Of a stretch of DNA of 5,166 bases, positions 1-5,166 are shown piece by piece; the stretch's first letter is position 1, and each line of letters opens with the position of its first letter. Both the position numbers and the translations under genes were made by a program. Location of the stretch: the NCBI GenBank assembly GCA_903905665.1, contig CAIVHJ010000406.1, positions 1 to 5,166 on the forward strand. Reading direction: 5' to 3'. A model generated the notes under the pieces. The model ran no database searches, was not told the origin of the DNA, and was given only the letters and a program-made list of their open reading frames with translations. The stretch comes from an uncultured Phycisphaerales bacterium (GTDB taxonomy: Bacteria > Planctomycetota > Phycisphaerae > UBA1845 > CAIVHJ01).

Positions 1-38
1 GGTGCCACAAAGAGTGTTGAGATAGTTTTTAATCTTCC

Positions 39-1769
39 TCATTTGCGCTTTTGTTTGGCCCACTTGAGAAGTTGAGGCAACGTGAACGTGTTGATCACAC
101 GGTCGGGAGTCACCCAGCCCCGTCGCGCAGTCAAAACCCCATATCGCATGAAATCCAACTGTTCGGTATCGTGAGCGTCGGTGTCGATCGCCAGCATGAC
201 GCCGGTCTCCATCGCCTGACGAATGTGGATATCCTTCAGATCGAGTCGTTTCCACGAAGCGTTAATTTCCATTGCTGTTCCCGTTTCGGCGGCTGCCTTG
301 AAAACGGACTCCATGTCCAGATCGCTAGGAGGTCGTTGCCCCAGCATCCGGCCGGTCGGATGGCCGATGACGTGGACGTATGGATTTTCCATCGCGTGGA
401 TCAGACGGCGGGTGATCGTGGTTCGTTCCTGGCCGAGGGCGGTATGAATACTGGCTACGACTACATCGCACTCCGCTAAAATCTCGTCGGGATAATCCAA
501 ATCTCCGTTGGCGAGGATGTCACACTCCGTACCCACCAGAATCCTGATACCCTTAAATCGTTTGGCCAATGAATGAATGCTGTCAATCTGTTTTTCCATC
601 CGTTCGATGGTTAATCCGTTGGCGACCCCGGCGGAGCTTTTGGAATGATCCGCCACACAGAGATACTCGTAACCCAGCGATTGGGCGGTTTGCACCATTT
701 CATCCAGAGTGCTTCGTCCGTCGCTGGCGGTCGTGTGGACGTGCAGATCGCCCCGGATGTGGTCGCGGGTAATCAGTGCGTCGAAAAACTTGTTGTCGCG
801 ATCAAATTCTCCCCGATCCTCCCGACATTCGGCGGGGATATACGGCAAGCCCAGTTTTTTGTAGATGCTTTCCTCGGTTTTTCCGGCGACGAGTTTTTCG
901 CCCTTGAACAAACCCCATTCGTTCAGTTTAAAGCCCTGCTTGACGGCGCGTTCGCGAAGTCGAACGTTGTGTTCTTTTGAGCCGGTGAAATACTGCCACG
1001 CGGCGCCGAACGACTCGGCGGGAACGACGCGAAGGTCCATTTGAATCTGTCGGCGGTCGTCGATCGGAATACGAACGCTGCTCTTGGTTTCTCCCGCCGC
1101 CAGCACGGAACTCACACCGTCAATTTTGGTAAAGGATTGAACTACCGCGGGTCCGTCGGCGGCGACACAAAGCAGATCAATATCTCCGATGGTTTCGACG
1201 CCGCGCCGCAACGAACCGGCGATTTCCGCCCGTTTGACGCCCTTGAAACGCCGCACCGTTTCAACCCACTCCTCCGCCAAAGGAAGGACTTCACCGAGCG
1301 GAATGTGATCTCCGACGCTGTCGAGATACGCCAAACCCTCGGCGATTTTCTGAACACTTTTGTCCCCGAAACCGGCCAGACCCGCCAGTTGACCGTTCGC
1401 GATGACTTTGCGCAGACCCGCCACACTATCAACGCTCAACTGATTCCAGATCAACGCGACTTTTTTGGGCCCCAGTCCGGGGATTCCGAGTAAATCCAGC
1501 AATCCGGGGGGTAGTTCGGCTTTGATCTGATCAAACTCCTGAATGCGACCGCTCTGGATGAATTCCAGAATCCGATCCGCCATCCCCTGACCAATTCCCG
1601 GCAGTTCCCGCAGACGATTTTGCGCGGCAAGTTGTGCGATGTCAGAGGCGAGGTCACCGATCGTTCGGGCGGCACGGCGAAACGAATTAACCCGAAACGG
1701 GTTTTCCCCGCGAATCTCCATCAGGTCCGCCATCTGCTCAAACAGTTCGGACAATTGTACGTTCAACAT
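39..1769 (-). CDS. polX: DNA polymerase/3'-5' exonuclease PolX (family X polymerase with PHP domain)
   Basis: This 576-residue protein matches the usual length of bacterial PolX (about 570). The family fills short gaps in base excision repair and trims 3' ends with a metal-dependent PHP nuclease, in the cytoplasm. Helix-hairpin-helix DNA-binding segments are visible at about residues 53-71 (ELPGIGQGMADRI), 93-108 (GIPGLGPKKVA) and 128-146. The nucleotidyltransferase motif GSLRRGVETIGDIDLL (185-200) supplies Asp196 and Asp198, and QMDLRVV supplies the third aspartate, Asp245. The thumb region YFTGSKEHNVRLRERA lies at 260-275. The PHP domain begins near 340 and keeps its metal ligands: His343, His345, Asp350, His375, Glu416, His442, His470, Asp531 and His533. 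Polymerase and nuclease therefore both look intact. The start is supported by GAAGGAA (minus strand, 1777-1783) at normal spacing. The gene is divergent from the PFK gene, and no downstream partner is visible before the window edge. Confidence 0.96.
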   Translation of the reverse strand: MLNVQLSELFEQMADLMEIRGENPFRVNSFRRAARTIGDLASDIAQLAAQNRLRELPGIGQGMADRILEFIQSGRIQEFDQIKAELPPGLLDLLGIPGLGPKKVALIWNQLSVDSVAGLRKVIANGQLAGLAGFGDKSVQKIAEGLAYLDSVGDHIPLGEVLPLAEEWVETVRRFKGVKRAEIAGSLRRGVETIGDIDLLCVAADGPAVVQSFTKIDGVSSVLAAGETKSSVRIPIDDRRQIQMDLRVVPAESFGAAWQYFTGSKEHNVRLRERAVKQGFKLNEWGLFKGEKLVAGKTEESIYKKLGLPYIPAECREDRGEFDRDNKFFDALITRDHIRGDLHVHTTASDGRSTLDEMVQTAQSLGYEYLCVADHSKSSAGVANGLTIERMEKQIDSIHSLAKRFKGIRILVGTECDILANGDLDYPDEILAECDVVVASIHTALGQERTTITRRLIHAMENPYVHVIGHPTGRMLGQRPPSDLDMESVFKAAAETGTAMEINASWKRLDLKDIHIRQAMETGVMLAIDTDAHDTEQLDFMRYGVLTARRGWVTPDRVINTFTLPQLLKWAKQKRK

Positions 1770-1776
1770 TCCAGAG

Positions 1777-1783
1777 TTCCTTC
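1777..1783 (-). promoter_or_regulatory. Ribosome binding site of polX
   Basis: Read on the minus strand this is GAAGGAA, 7 nt upstream of the ATG at 1769-1767. It supports that ATG as the polX start. Confidence 0.6.
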
Positions 1784-1806
1784 AGATCTCACGTCGAATG
1801 TACAGG

Positions 1807-1812
1807 ATTATA
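1807..1812 (-). promoter_or_regulatory. Candidate -10 box for polX
   Basis: The minus strand reads TATAAT, a perfect -10 hexamer, about 38 nt upstream of the polX start codon. I find no good -35 hexamer at 16-18 bp. The promoter would therefore be weak, activator-dependent, or not a promoter. The inverted repeat at 1814-1831 fills the expected -35/-10 spacer. Confidence 0.35.
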
Positions 1813-1813
1813 A

Positions 1814-1831
1814 GTGAATGCCGTGATTCAC
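1814..1831. repeat. Perfect inverted repeat GTGAAT-N6-ATTCAC in the polX/PFK divergent spacer
   Basis: The sequence GTGAATGCCGTGATTCAC has two exact 6-bp arms around a 6-bp centre. It lies one base from the TATAAT box facing polX and about 30 bp upstream of the TATATT box facing the PFK gene. Its size and place fit an operator for a dimeric regulator, but no regulator gene is present in the window. It is not followed by a T tract, so a terminator is unlikely. Confidence 0.4.
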
Positions 1832-1861
1832 CGCGATGTGGTCGTCCATCGCTCCACCAGA

Positions 1862-1867
1862 TATATT
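1862..1867 (+). promoter_or_regulatory. Candidate -10 box for the PFK gene
   Basis: TATATT (5 of 6 to TATAAT) lies 34 bp before the PFK ATG, giving a plausible short leader that contains the ribosome binding site. The hexamer at the right distance upstream (TGGTCG, 1839-1844) matches the -35 consensus poorly, so this is a weak call. Confidence 0.28.
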
Positions 1868-1888
1868 ACCCGAAAATCCGTTTTGCAC

Positions 1889-1894
1889 AGGAGG
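1889..1894 (+). promoter_or_regulatory. Ribosome binding site that sets the PFK start
   Basis: AGGAGG, a full Shine-Dalgarno core, ends 7 nt before the ATG at 1902. It decides between this start and an in-frame ATG at 1836, which has no such signal and would add 22 residues not resembling the family. Confidence 0.8.
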
Positions 1895-1901
1895 ATGTTT
1901 C

Positions 1902-3023
1902 ATGAATCAACTTCGACGAATCGGGGTCCTGACGGGTGGCGGAGATTGCCCGGGTCTCAATGCGGTAATTCGGGCGGTAGCCAAAAGCGCCCTGTTCGAT
2001 CACGGTCTGGAAGTCATCGGAATCCGGGACGGTTATCTGGGATTGATCGAAAATCGCATGCAGCCGTTGACCGCTGACGACGTTTCCAACATCCTCACCC
2101 GCGGCGGGACCATTCTCGGAACCAGCAACAAAGCCAATCCCTCCCGTTATATGACCGGTAAAAACAGCAAAGGACAACCGATATTTGAAGACGTGACCGA
2201 GCGAGTGATCCACCATATCCGTCAAGGGTCGCTGGATGCGCTGGTGGCGATCGGCGGCGACGGAACCATGAGTTGCACGAACCTCGTCATTGAACACGGC
2301 ATCCCTTGTGTGGGTGTTCCGAAAACCATCGACAACGACCTGATGAGCACGGAAATCACATTCGGATTTTCGACGGCGGTTCAAACGGCGTGCGATGCGC
2401 TCGACCGGATTCATACGACCGCCGCCAGCCATCACCGCGTCATGCTGGTTGAAACCATGGGCCGAAACGCCGGCTGGTTGACGCTGCATGCGGGAATCGC
2501 AAGCGGCGCCGATGTCATTCTGATCCCTGAAATCCCTTACGACGTTCAAACCATCTGCCGATTCTGTCTGCATCGCAGGGAACGCGGTAAAACCGCTACG
2601 ATCATCGCAGTGAGCGAAGGCGCCAAACCTATCGGCGGACAGGCCGTCATCGGCCGGATCGTTCCGGAATCCTTCGACACGATTCGGCTCGGTGGAGTGA
2701 GCAACGTGCTGGCCGATCAGATTGAAAAAATCACGGGATTGGAAACACGCGCCACCATCCTCGGTCACGTTCAACGAGGCGGAAGCCCCATCGCCTTTGA
2801 TCGGGTCCTCGCCACTCAATTCGGTCATCAAGCCGTCGAATTGCTTTGTTCCGGGCAGTTCAATCGCATGGTGGTCATGCAAGGCGGGAAGATTCTGTCC
2901 GTCCCGATCTCGGAGGTGGCAAATCGGCAGCGACTGATTCCACTCGACCATCCCTTGTTGTCCACCGCTCGCGCCGTCGGCACTTGTTTTGGAACCCCAG
3001 GTGAATCCCCTTCTCCTCGATAG
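1902..3023 (+). CDS. 6-phosphofructokinase, probably ATP-dependent, mixed Gly/Lys signature
   Basis: This 373-residue PfkA-family enzyme phosphorylates fructose 6-phosphate to fructose 1,6-bisphosphate, the committing step of glycolysis, in the cytoplasm. The N-terminal nucleotide loop GGGDCPGLN is at residues 12-20. LVAIGGDGT (114-122) places Gly121 where E. coli PfkA has Gly104. GVPKTIDND (138-146) contains Lys141, equivalent to E. coli position 124, and the catalytic base Asp144. Sugar-phosphate residues are present: MGR (186-188), Glu239, Arg283, His289 and Arg292 in RATILGHVQRGG. PPi-dependent enzymes normally have Asp at the first donor site and Lys at the second, while classical ATP enzymes have Gly at both. 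Gly with Lys occurs in ATP-using members, including those of trypanosomatids, so ATP is the likelier donor, though PPi is not excluded. At 373 residues it is longer than E. coli PfkA (320). It stands alone and converges with the sulfotransferase gene. The start rests on AGGAGG at 1889-1894. Confidence 0.93.
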   Translation: MNQLRRIGVLTGGGDCPGLNAVIRAVAKSALFDHGLEVIGIRDGYLGLIENRMQPLTADDVSNILTRGGTILGTSNKANPSRYMTGKNSKGQPIFEDVTERVIHHIRQGSLDALVAIGGDGTMSCTNLVIEHGIPCVGVPKTIDNDLMSTEITFGFSTAVQTACDALDRIHTTAASHHRVMLVETMGRNAGWLTLHAGIASGADVILIPEIPYDVQTICRFCLHRRERGKTATIIAVSEGAKPIGGQAVIGRIVPESFDTIRLGGVSNVLADQIEKITGLETRATILGHVQRGGSPIAFDRVLATQFGHQAVELLCSGQFNRMVVMQGGKILSVPISEVANRQRLIPLDHPLLSTARAVGTCFGTPGESPSPR

Positions 3024-3031
3024 AATTGCCA

Positions 3032-3865
3032 TCATGACGCCGCGGAATCGGCATGTCCCGTCATCTCAAGACTTTGGGATGCATGGGTCTTTAATGCGTC
3101 GTTTTCTTCAGTTGTCAGTTGCAGAGGGGCGATATATTCACTGACGGAATGCCCGGCAGTAGGCGAACCTCGAAACGTGTTGAATTTTCGGGTCATGACT
3201 TGTGGATCGATGGAATGGATATCCGTGAATTGCTCGATCCGTCCCAACCAAATCGAGGAGTCCGCGATTAGGTCCTCGTAGCGGATAGCCATCAAATTGG
3301 GTTGCGGTTTTTGAAGGATCAACTTCACACTCTCGTCCCAAACTCGCGCCAAATTTTCGTAGTCCTGTAATTTGACCGTAAATTGCCTGGCCTTGCATGA
3401 TCGAGCCACATCAAACAGATTTCGATAAATGTAAATGTATCTCCCCTGTGGAACCAGTGTGTAAAAACGATCAAAGGATTCCACGTTGTTGAAGGGATAC
3501 TTGATTCCCCACTGCGAGAAGCCGTCGCTCTCAGCCGAATCTTGGTAGAACTTCACAAATTCCTGAAACATCTTGAACAGGAGCTGGGCATAACGCGAAA
3601 AATCCGGATTCAGATTGCTGGTCCAAAACTCCGTGGTTTCGTTGAAGAAACGACGGCGAGTTTCTCCAAACTGTGATTGAGCTTTCTGGGAAACCAGCGA
3701 GAGGCGAAATACCTGAAGAGGCAGATCTTGGCAAAAATGTGCGTTTTCACCGTAGACAATGATTTGACGCGTGGAGTTGAGCAACCGCTGAATCAAAGTC
3801 ACTCCGTTGCGCGCGGTGGGTGCGGTGATGACGACCGGGCGTATCTCTTCAAAGGACTTGCTCAT
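3032..3865 (-). CDS. Sulfotransferase family protein (PAPS-dependent, PF13469-like)
   Basis: This 277-residue protein resembles sulfotransferases that move a sulfuryl group from PAPS to an acceptor; the acceptor cannot be read from the sequence. The N-terminal 5'-phosphosulfate loop is at residues 16-31, PTARNGVTLIQRLLNS, a variant of the usual RSGTTL form with Asn20 and Val22 replacing Ser and Thr. The 3'-phosphate motif YIYRNLFDVARSCKAR (145-160) has the expected Arg148 and Ser156. WGIKYP (119-124) and RYEDL (195-199) are also typical of the family. No signal peptide or membrane segment is seen, so the product is probably cytoplasmic. The start is supported by GAGGAG just upstream. The gene looks lower in GC than its neighbours (about 46% over five 60-base lines counted by hand, against about 61% in three PFK lines). 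No sulfate-activation, glycosyltransferase or polysaccharide gene lies nearby. The superfamily call is fairly firm; activity and substrate are unknown. Confidence 0.8.
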   Translation of the reverse strand: MSKSFEEIRPVVITAPTARNGVTLIQRLLNSTRQIIVYGENAHFCQDLPLQVFRLSLVSQKAQSQFGETRRRFFNETTEFWTSNLNPDFSRYAQLLFKMFQEFVKFYQDSAESDGFSQWGIKYPFNNVESFDRFYTLVPQGRYIYIYRNLFDVARSCKARQFTVKLQDYENLARVWDESVKLILQKPQPNLMAIRYEDLIADSSIWLGRIEQFTDIHSIDPQVMTRKFNTFRGSPTAGHSVSEYIAPLQLTTEENDALKTHASQSLEMTGHADSAAS

Positions 3866-3869
3866 AAAA

Positions 3870-3875
3870 CTCCTC
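3870..3875 (-). promoter_or_regulatory. Ribosome binding site of the sulfotransferase gene
   Basis: The minus strand reads GAGGAG, 4 nt before the ATG at 3865-3863. The spacing is a little short but usable, and it supports this start. Confidence 0.6.
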
Positions 3876-4018
3876 GAAGGTTAATATCGTCTTGCAGACT
3901 TCAAGGTCCGCAATAAAGACCTGCTTCGTTTGTCATAATGCTTTCAGCAAACCCTGTGCGGTTGCGAAGGCAGCATATCGTATCTGCTTGTCAAAAAACG
4001 AGTTATAATGATGGATGT

Positions 4019-4047
4019 TTGACTTTGATTTGAACGATAAATATAGT
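4019..4047 (+). promoter_or_regulatory. Sigma70-type promoter for prkA
   Basis: TTGACT (4019-4024) and TATAGT (4042-4047) are separated by exactly 17 bp, and each matches 5 of 6 consensus bases. Transcription would start near 4054, giving a leader of about 155 nt before the prkA ATG. This is the best promoter match in the window and points to housekeeping-type sigma recognition. That is a sequence match only. Confidence 0.6.
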
Positions 4048-4066
4048 ACCGACGGAGCGAAGAGGT

Positions 4067-4092
4067 CGCAGGAGTAAAGTTCGTGGCCTGCG
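4067..4092 (+). ncRNA. Leader hairpin 1 upstream of prkA
   Basis: CGCAGG (4067-4072) can pair perfectly with CCTGCG (4087-4092) across a 14-nt loop, with a possible extra U-G pair outside. It would lie in the 5' leader of prkA if the promoter at 4019-4047 is used. Bases GTTCG (4079-4083) in the loop are complementary to CGAAC (4114-4118) in the 3' arm of the next hairpin. It matches no riboswitch class I recognise. Confidence 0.4.
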
Positions 4093-4095
4093 GAG

Positions 4096-4124
4096 TCGGG
4101 CGTTTGTCCGAAGCGAACGTCCGG
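4096..4124 (+). ncRNA. Leader hairpin 2 upstream of prkA
   Basis: CGGGCGTT (4097-4104) pairs with AACGTCCG (4116-4123), with one G-U pair. The helix can extend on both sides with U-G and G-C pairs to 12 bp (4096-4107 with 4113-4124), closing on a 5-nt CCGAA loop. No T tract follows, so it is not a standard intrinsic terminator. It starts only three bases after hairpin 1, which suggests one folded leader element. Confidence 0.42.
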
Positions 4125-4195
4125 TGAAGAAGAGGCGTTGTTCCAAGACGGAAACGGAAAACAAGAGTAAATAAGTCTCGAATAAAGAGCAGTCT

Positions 4196-4200
4196 GGAGG
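4196..4200 (+). promoter_or_regulatory. Ribosome binding site of prkA
   Basis: GGAGG lies 9 nt before the ATG at 4210 and fixes the start of prkA. Confidence 0.7.
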
Positions 4201-4209
4201 ATTTGACGA

Positions 4210-5166
4210 ATGGCTGACAAACAATCACTTATTTCGGTCATCAATGAAAAAGTGGACACCCGGGTTTATCGGCAGCAGCACTGGGAGGGTACGTTCTGGG
4301 ATTATCTGGACATGGTGGCTCAGCGCCCTCGGATCGCCCGAAACGCCTTTCAGCGTTGCTATGACATGGTTATTCACTACGGGGTTGATCGCTATGCGCG
4401 CAGTAAACAGGATTACATCCACTACAAGTTTTTTGACGACCCGTTCAATAACGGTCAGGACGCCATCTATGGTCTGGATTCCGCGTTGATGTCGCTGGTG
4501 GATTTCCTCAAAGCCGCATCCCACGGTTACGGAACCGAACGACGGATCATGCTGCTGCACGGCCCTGTAGGATCGGCCAAAAGCACGATTGCCCGATTAC
4601 TCAAGCACGGGCTGGAAGCTTATTCCATCACCGAAGACGGTGCAATATATACGTTCTCATGGAAAACGCAGGACCACAAATCAGGTGAAACGCTGTTGCA
4701 ACCGTGTCCGATGAACGAAGAACCGCTTCGACTGATTCCTGTGTATGCGCGACGTGACGTGCTGGCCAAGCTCAACGCCAATCTCCCGGAGGACCAGCAG
4801 GTTCTTGTCGAAGGCAATCTCGATCCGTTCTGCCGCAAGACGTACGAAGACTTGCTCAAGCAGTACGATGGAGACTGGAATAAGGTGATGGAGCACATCA
4901 TCGTACGTCGGATTATTTTGTCTGAGCAGGACCGTCGCGGTATCGGGACATTCCAGCCGAAGGACGAAAAAAACCAGGATTCCACGGAACTGACAGGTGA
5001 CATCAATTATCGCAAGATCGCGGAGTACGGCAGCGATAGCGATCCGCGTGCGTTCAATTTTGACGGTGAACTCAACATCGCCAACCGTGGTTTGATCGAA
5101 TTTGTTGAAGTGCTCAAGCTTGATGTGGCGTTTTTGTATGATCTGCTCGGCGCATCACAAGAGCAC
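4210..5166 (+). CDS. prkA: PrkA-family serine protein kinase (YeaG-like), N-terminal half, cut by the window edge
   Basis: The reading frame stays open for 319 codons to the last base, so roughly half of a protein of about 640-690 residues is present. PrkA (YeaG in E. coli) is a cytoplasmic AAA-type ATPase joined to a C-terminal serine kinase domain and is linked to starvation and stress responses. The AAA part is clear. The Walker A loop GPVGSAKST is at residues 118-126 with Lys124, and a Walker B-like stretch ANRGLIEFVEVLK spans 291-303. FNFDGELNIANRGLIEF and the terminal DVAFLYDLLGASQEH are strongly PrkA-like. The kinase domain, expected after about residue 400, is outside the window. GGAGG 9 nt upstream supports the start. 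In many bacteria prkA is followed by yeaH and spoVR-type genes; that prediction can be tested just past the right edge. A long structured leader precedes it. Confidence 0.94.
   Translation, partial: MADKQSLISVINEKVDTRVYRQQHWEGTFWDYLDMVAQRPRIARNAFQRCYDMVIHYGVDRYARSKQDYIHYKFFDDPFNNGQDAIYGLDSALMSLVDFLKAASHGYGTERRIMLLHGPVGSAKSTIARLLKHGLEAYSITEDGAIYTFSWKTQDHKSGETLLQPCPMNEEPLRLIPVYARRDVLAKLNANLPEDQQVLVEGNLDPFCRKTYEDLLKQYDGDWNKVMEHIIVRRIILSEQDRRGIGTFQPKDEKNQDSTELTGDINYRKIAEYGSDSDPRAFNFDGELNIANRGLIEFVEVLKLDVAFLYDLLGASQEH

Larger units (their letters stand above)
3866..4209. other. Divergent intergenic region between the sulfotransferase gene and prkA
   Basis: This 344-bp stretch has no convincing gene. 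Three overlapping minus-strand open frames cross it, but two of them begin inside prkA, none has a recognisable domain, and all run through the promoter and leader. The half next to the sulfotransferase is AT-rich and shows no clear promoter for that gene. The other half holds a sigma70-like promoter facing prkA (4019-4047), two adjacent hairpins (4067-4124), a purine-rich stretch (about 4124-4200) and the prkA ribosome binding site. A second TATAAT on the plus strand at 4004-4009 has no matching -35 at 16-18 bp. Confidence 0.7.

Noticed and set aside
1041..1493. A 150-codon plus-strand open frame inside polX
   Set aside because: It is antisense to the polymerase core motifs of a complete PolX and has no domain of its own.
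1836..1901. N-terminal extension of the PFK from an in-frame ATG at 1836
   Set aside because: The 22 extra residues do not resemble the family, the upstream ATG lacks a Shine-Dalgarno sequence, and AGGAGG sits at ideal spacing before 1902.
1866..3035. A 389-codon minus-strand open frame covering nearly the whole PFK gene
   Set aside because: It has no recognisable domain or ribosome binding site, and the opposite strand encodes an intact PFK with every catalytic motif. It is an open shadow frame.
3034..3064. Inverted repeat ATGACG...CGTCAT as a terminator for PFK
   Set aside because: The 6-bp arms are 19 bases apart with only a weak inner stem, and there is no T tract. It overlaps the end of the sulfotransferase coding sequence.
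3904..3922. Inverted repeat AGGTC-N9-GACCT upstream of the sulfotransferase gene
   Set aside because: Arms of only 5 bp with a 9-bp loop and no T tract are expected by chance. There is no clear promoter nearby to tie it to regulation.
4004..4009. TATAAT on the plus strand as the main prkA promoter
   Set aside because: The only -35-like hexamer (TTGTCA, 3988-3993) is 10 bp away, which is too close. The TTGACT-17-TATAGT pair downstream is a much better match.
3933..4259. Overlapping minus-strand open frames of 73-108 codons in the spacer before prkA
   Set aside because: Two of the three begin inside prkA, all run across its promoter and hairpins, and none shows a domain. The translations are low-complexity and Ser/Leu/Arg-rich.

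Overview
The window carries four protein genes on a bacterial chromosome segment: polX (minus), a 6-phosphofructokinase gene (plus), a sulfotransferase-like gene (minus) and the first half of prkA (plus, running off the right edge). The coding content looks chromosomal. I see no transposase, integrase, phage gene, CRISPR array, tRNA or rRNA. Every gene has its own Shine-Dalgarno sequence, and no two neighbours share a direction, so nothing here looks like a multi-gene operon. The mix of a PHP-containing PolX, a Gly/Lys-type PFK, a stand-alone PF13469-like sulfotransferase and PrkA, with moderate GC and generous spacing, would fit a planctomycete or related bacterium. That is an inference from gene content, not a proven assignment.

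Layout: bases 1-38 hold only the tail downstream of polX. polX (39-1769, minus) encodes a complete bacterial family X polymerase with a C-terminal PHP nuclease. A 132-bp divergent spacer (1770-1901) separates it from the PFK gene (1902-3023, plus). The spacer holds both ribosome binding sites, a TATAAT box facing polX, and a perfect 6-6-6 inverted repeat next to that box. The PFK gene and the sulfotransferase gene (3032-3865, minus) converge with only 8 bp between their stop codons. A 344-bp divergent spacer (3866-4209) follows. It contains a good sigma70-type promoter (TTGACT-17-TATAGT) facing prkA and a leader of about 155 nt that can fold into two adjacent hairpins. prkA (4210 onward) is cut at codon 319.

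The genes do not form an obvious pathway: one is for DNA repair, one for glycolysis, one for sulfuryl transfer and one is a stress or starvation kinase. The points most worth following up are the structured prkA leader, the inverted repeat between polX and PFK, the mixed Gly/Lys signature in the PFK that bears on its phosphoryl donor, and the low GC content and altered PAPS-binding motif of the sulfotransferase. I did not find convincing evidence of a wholly new system.
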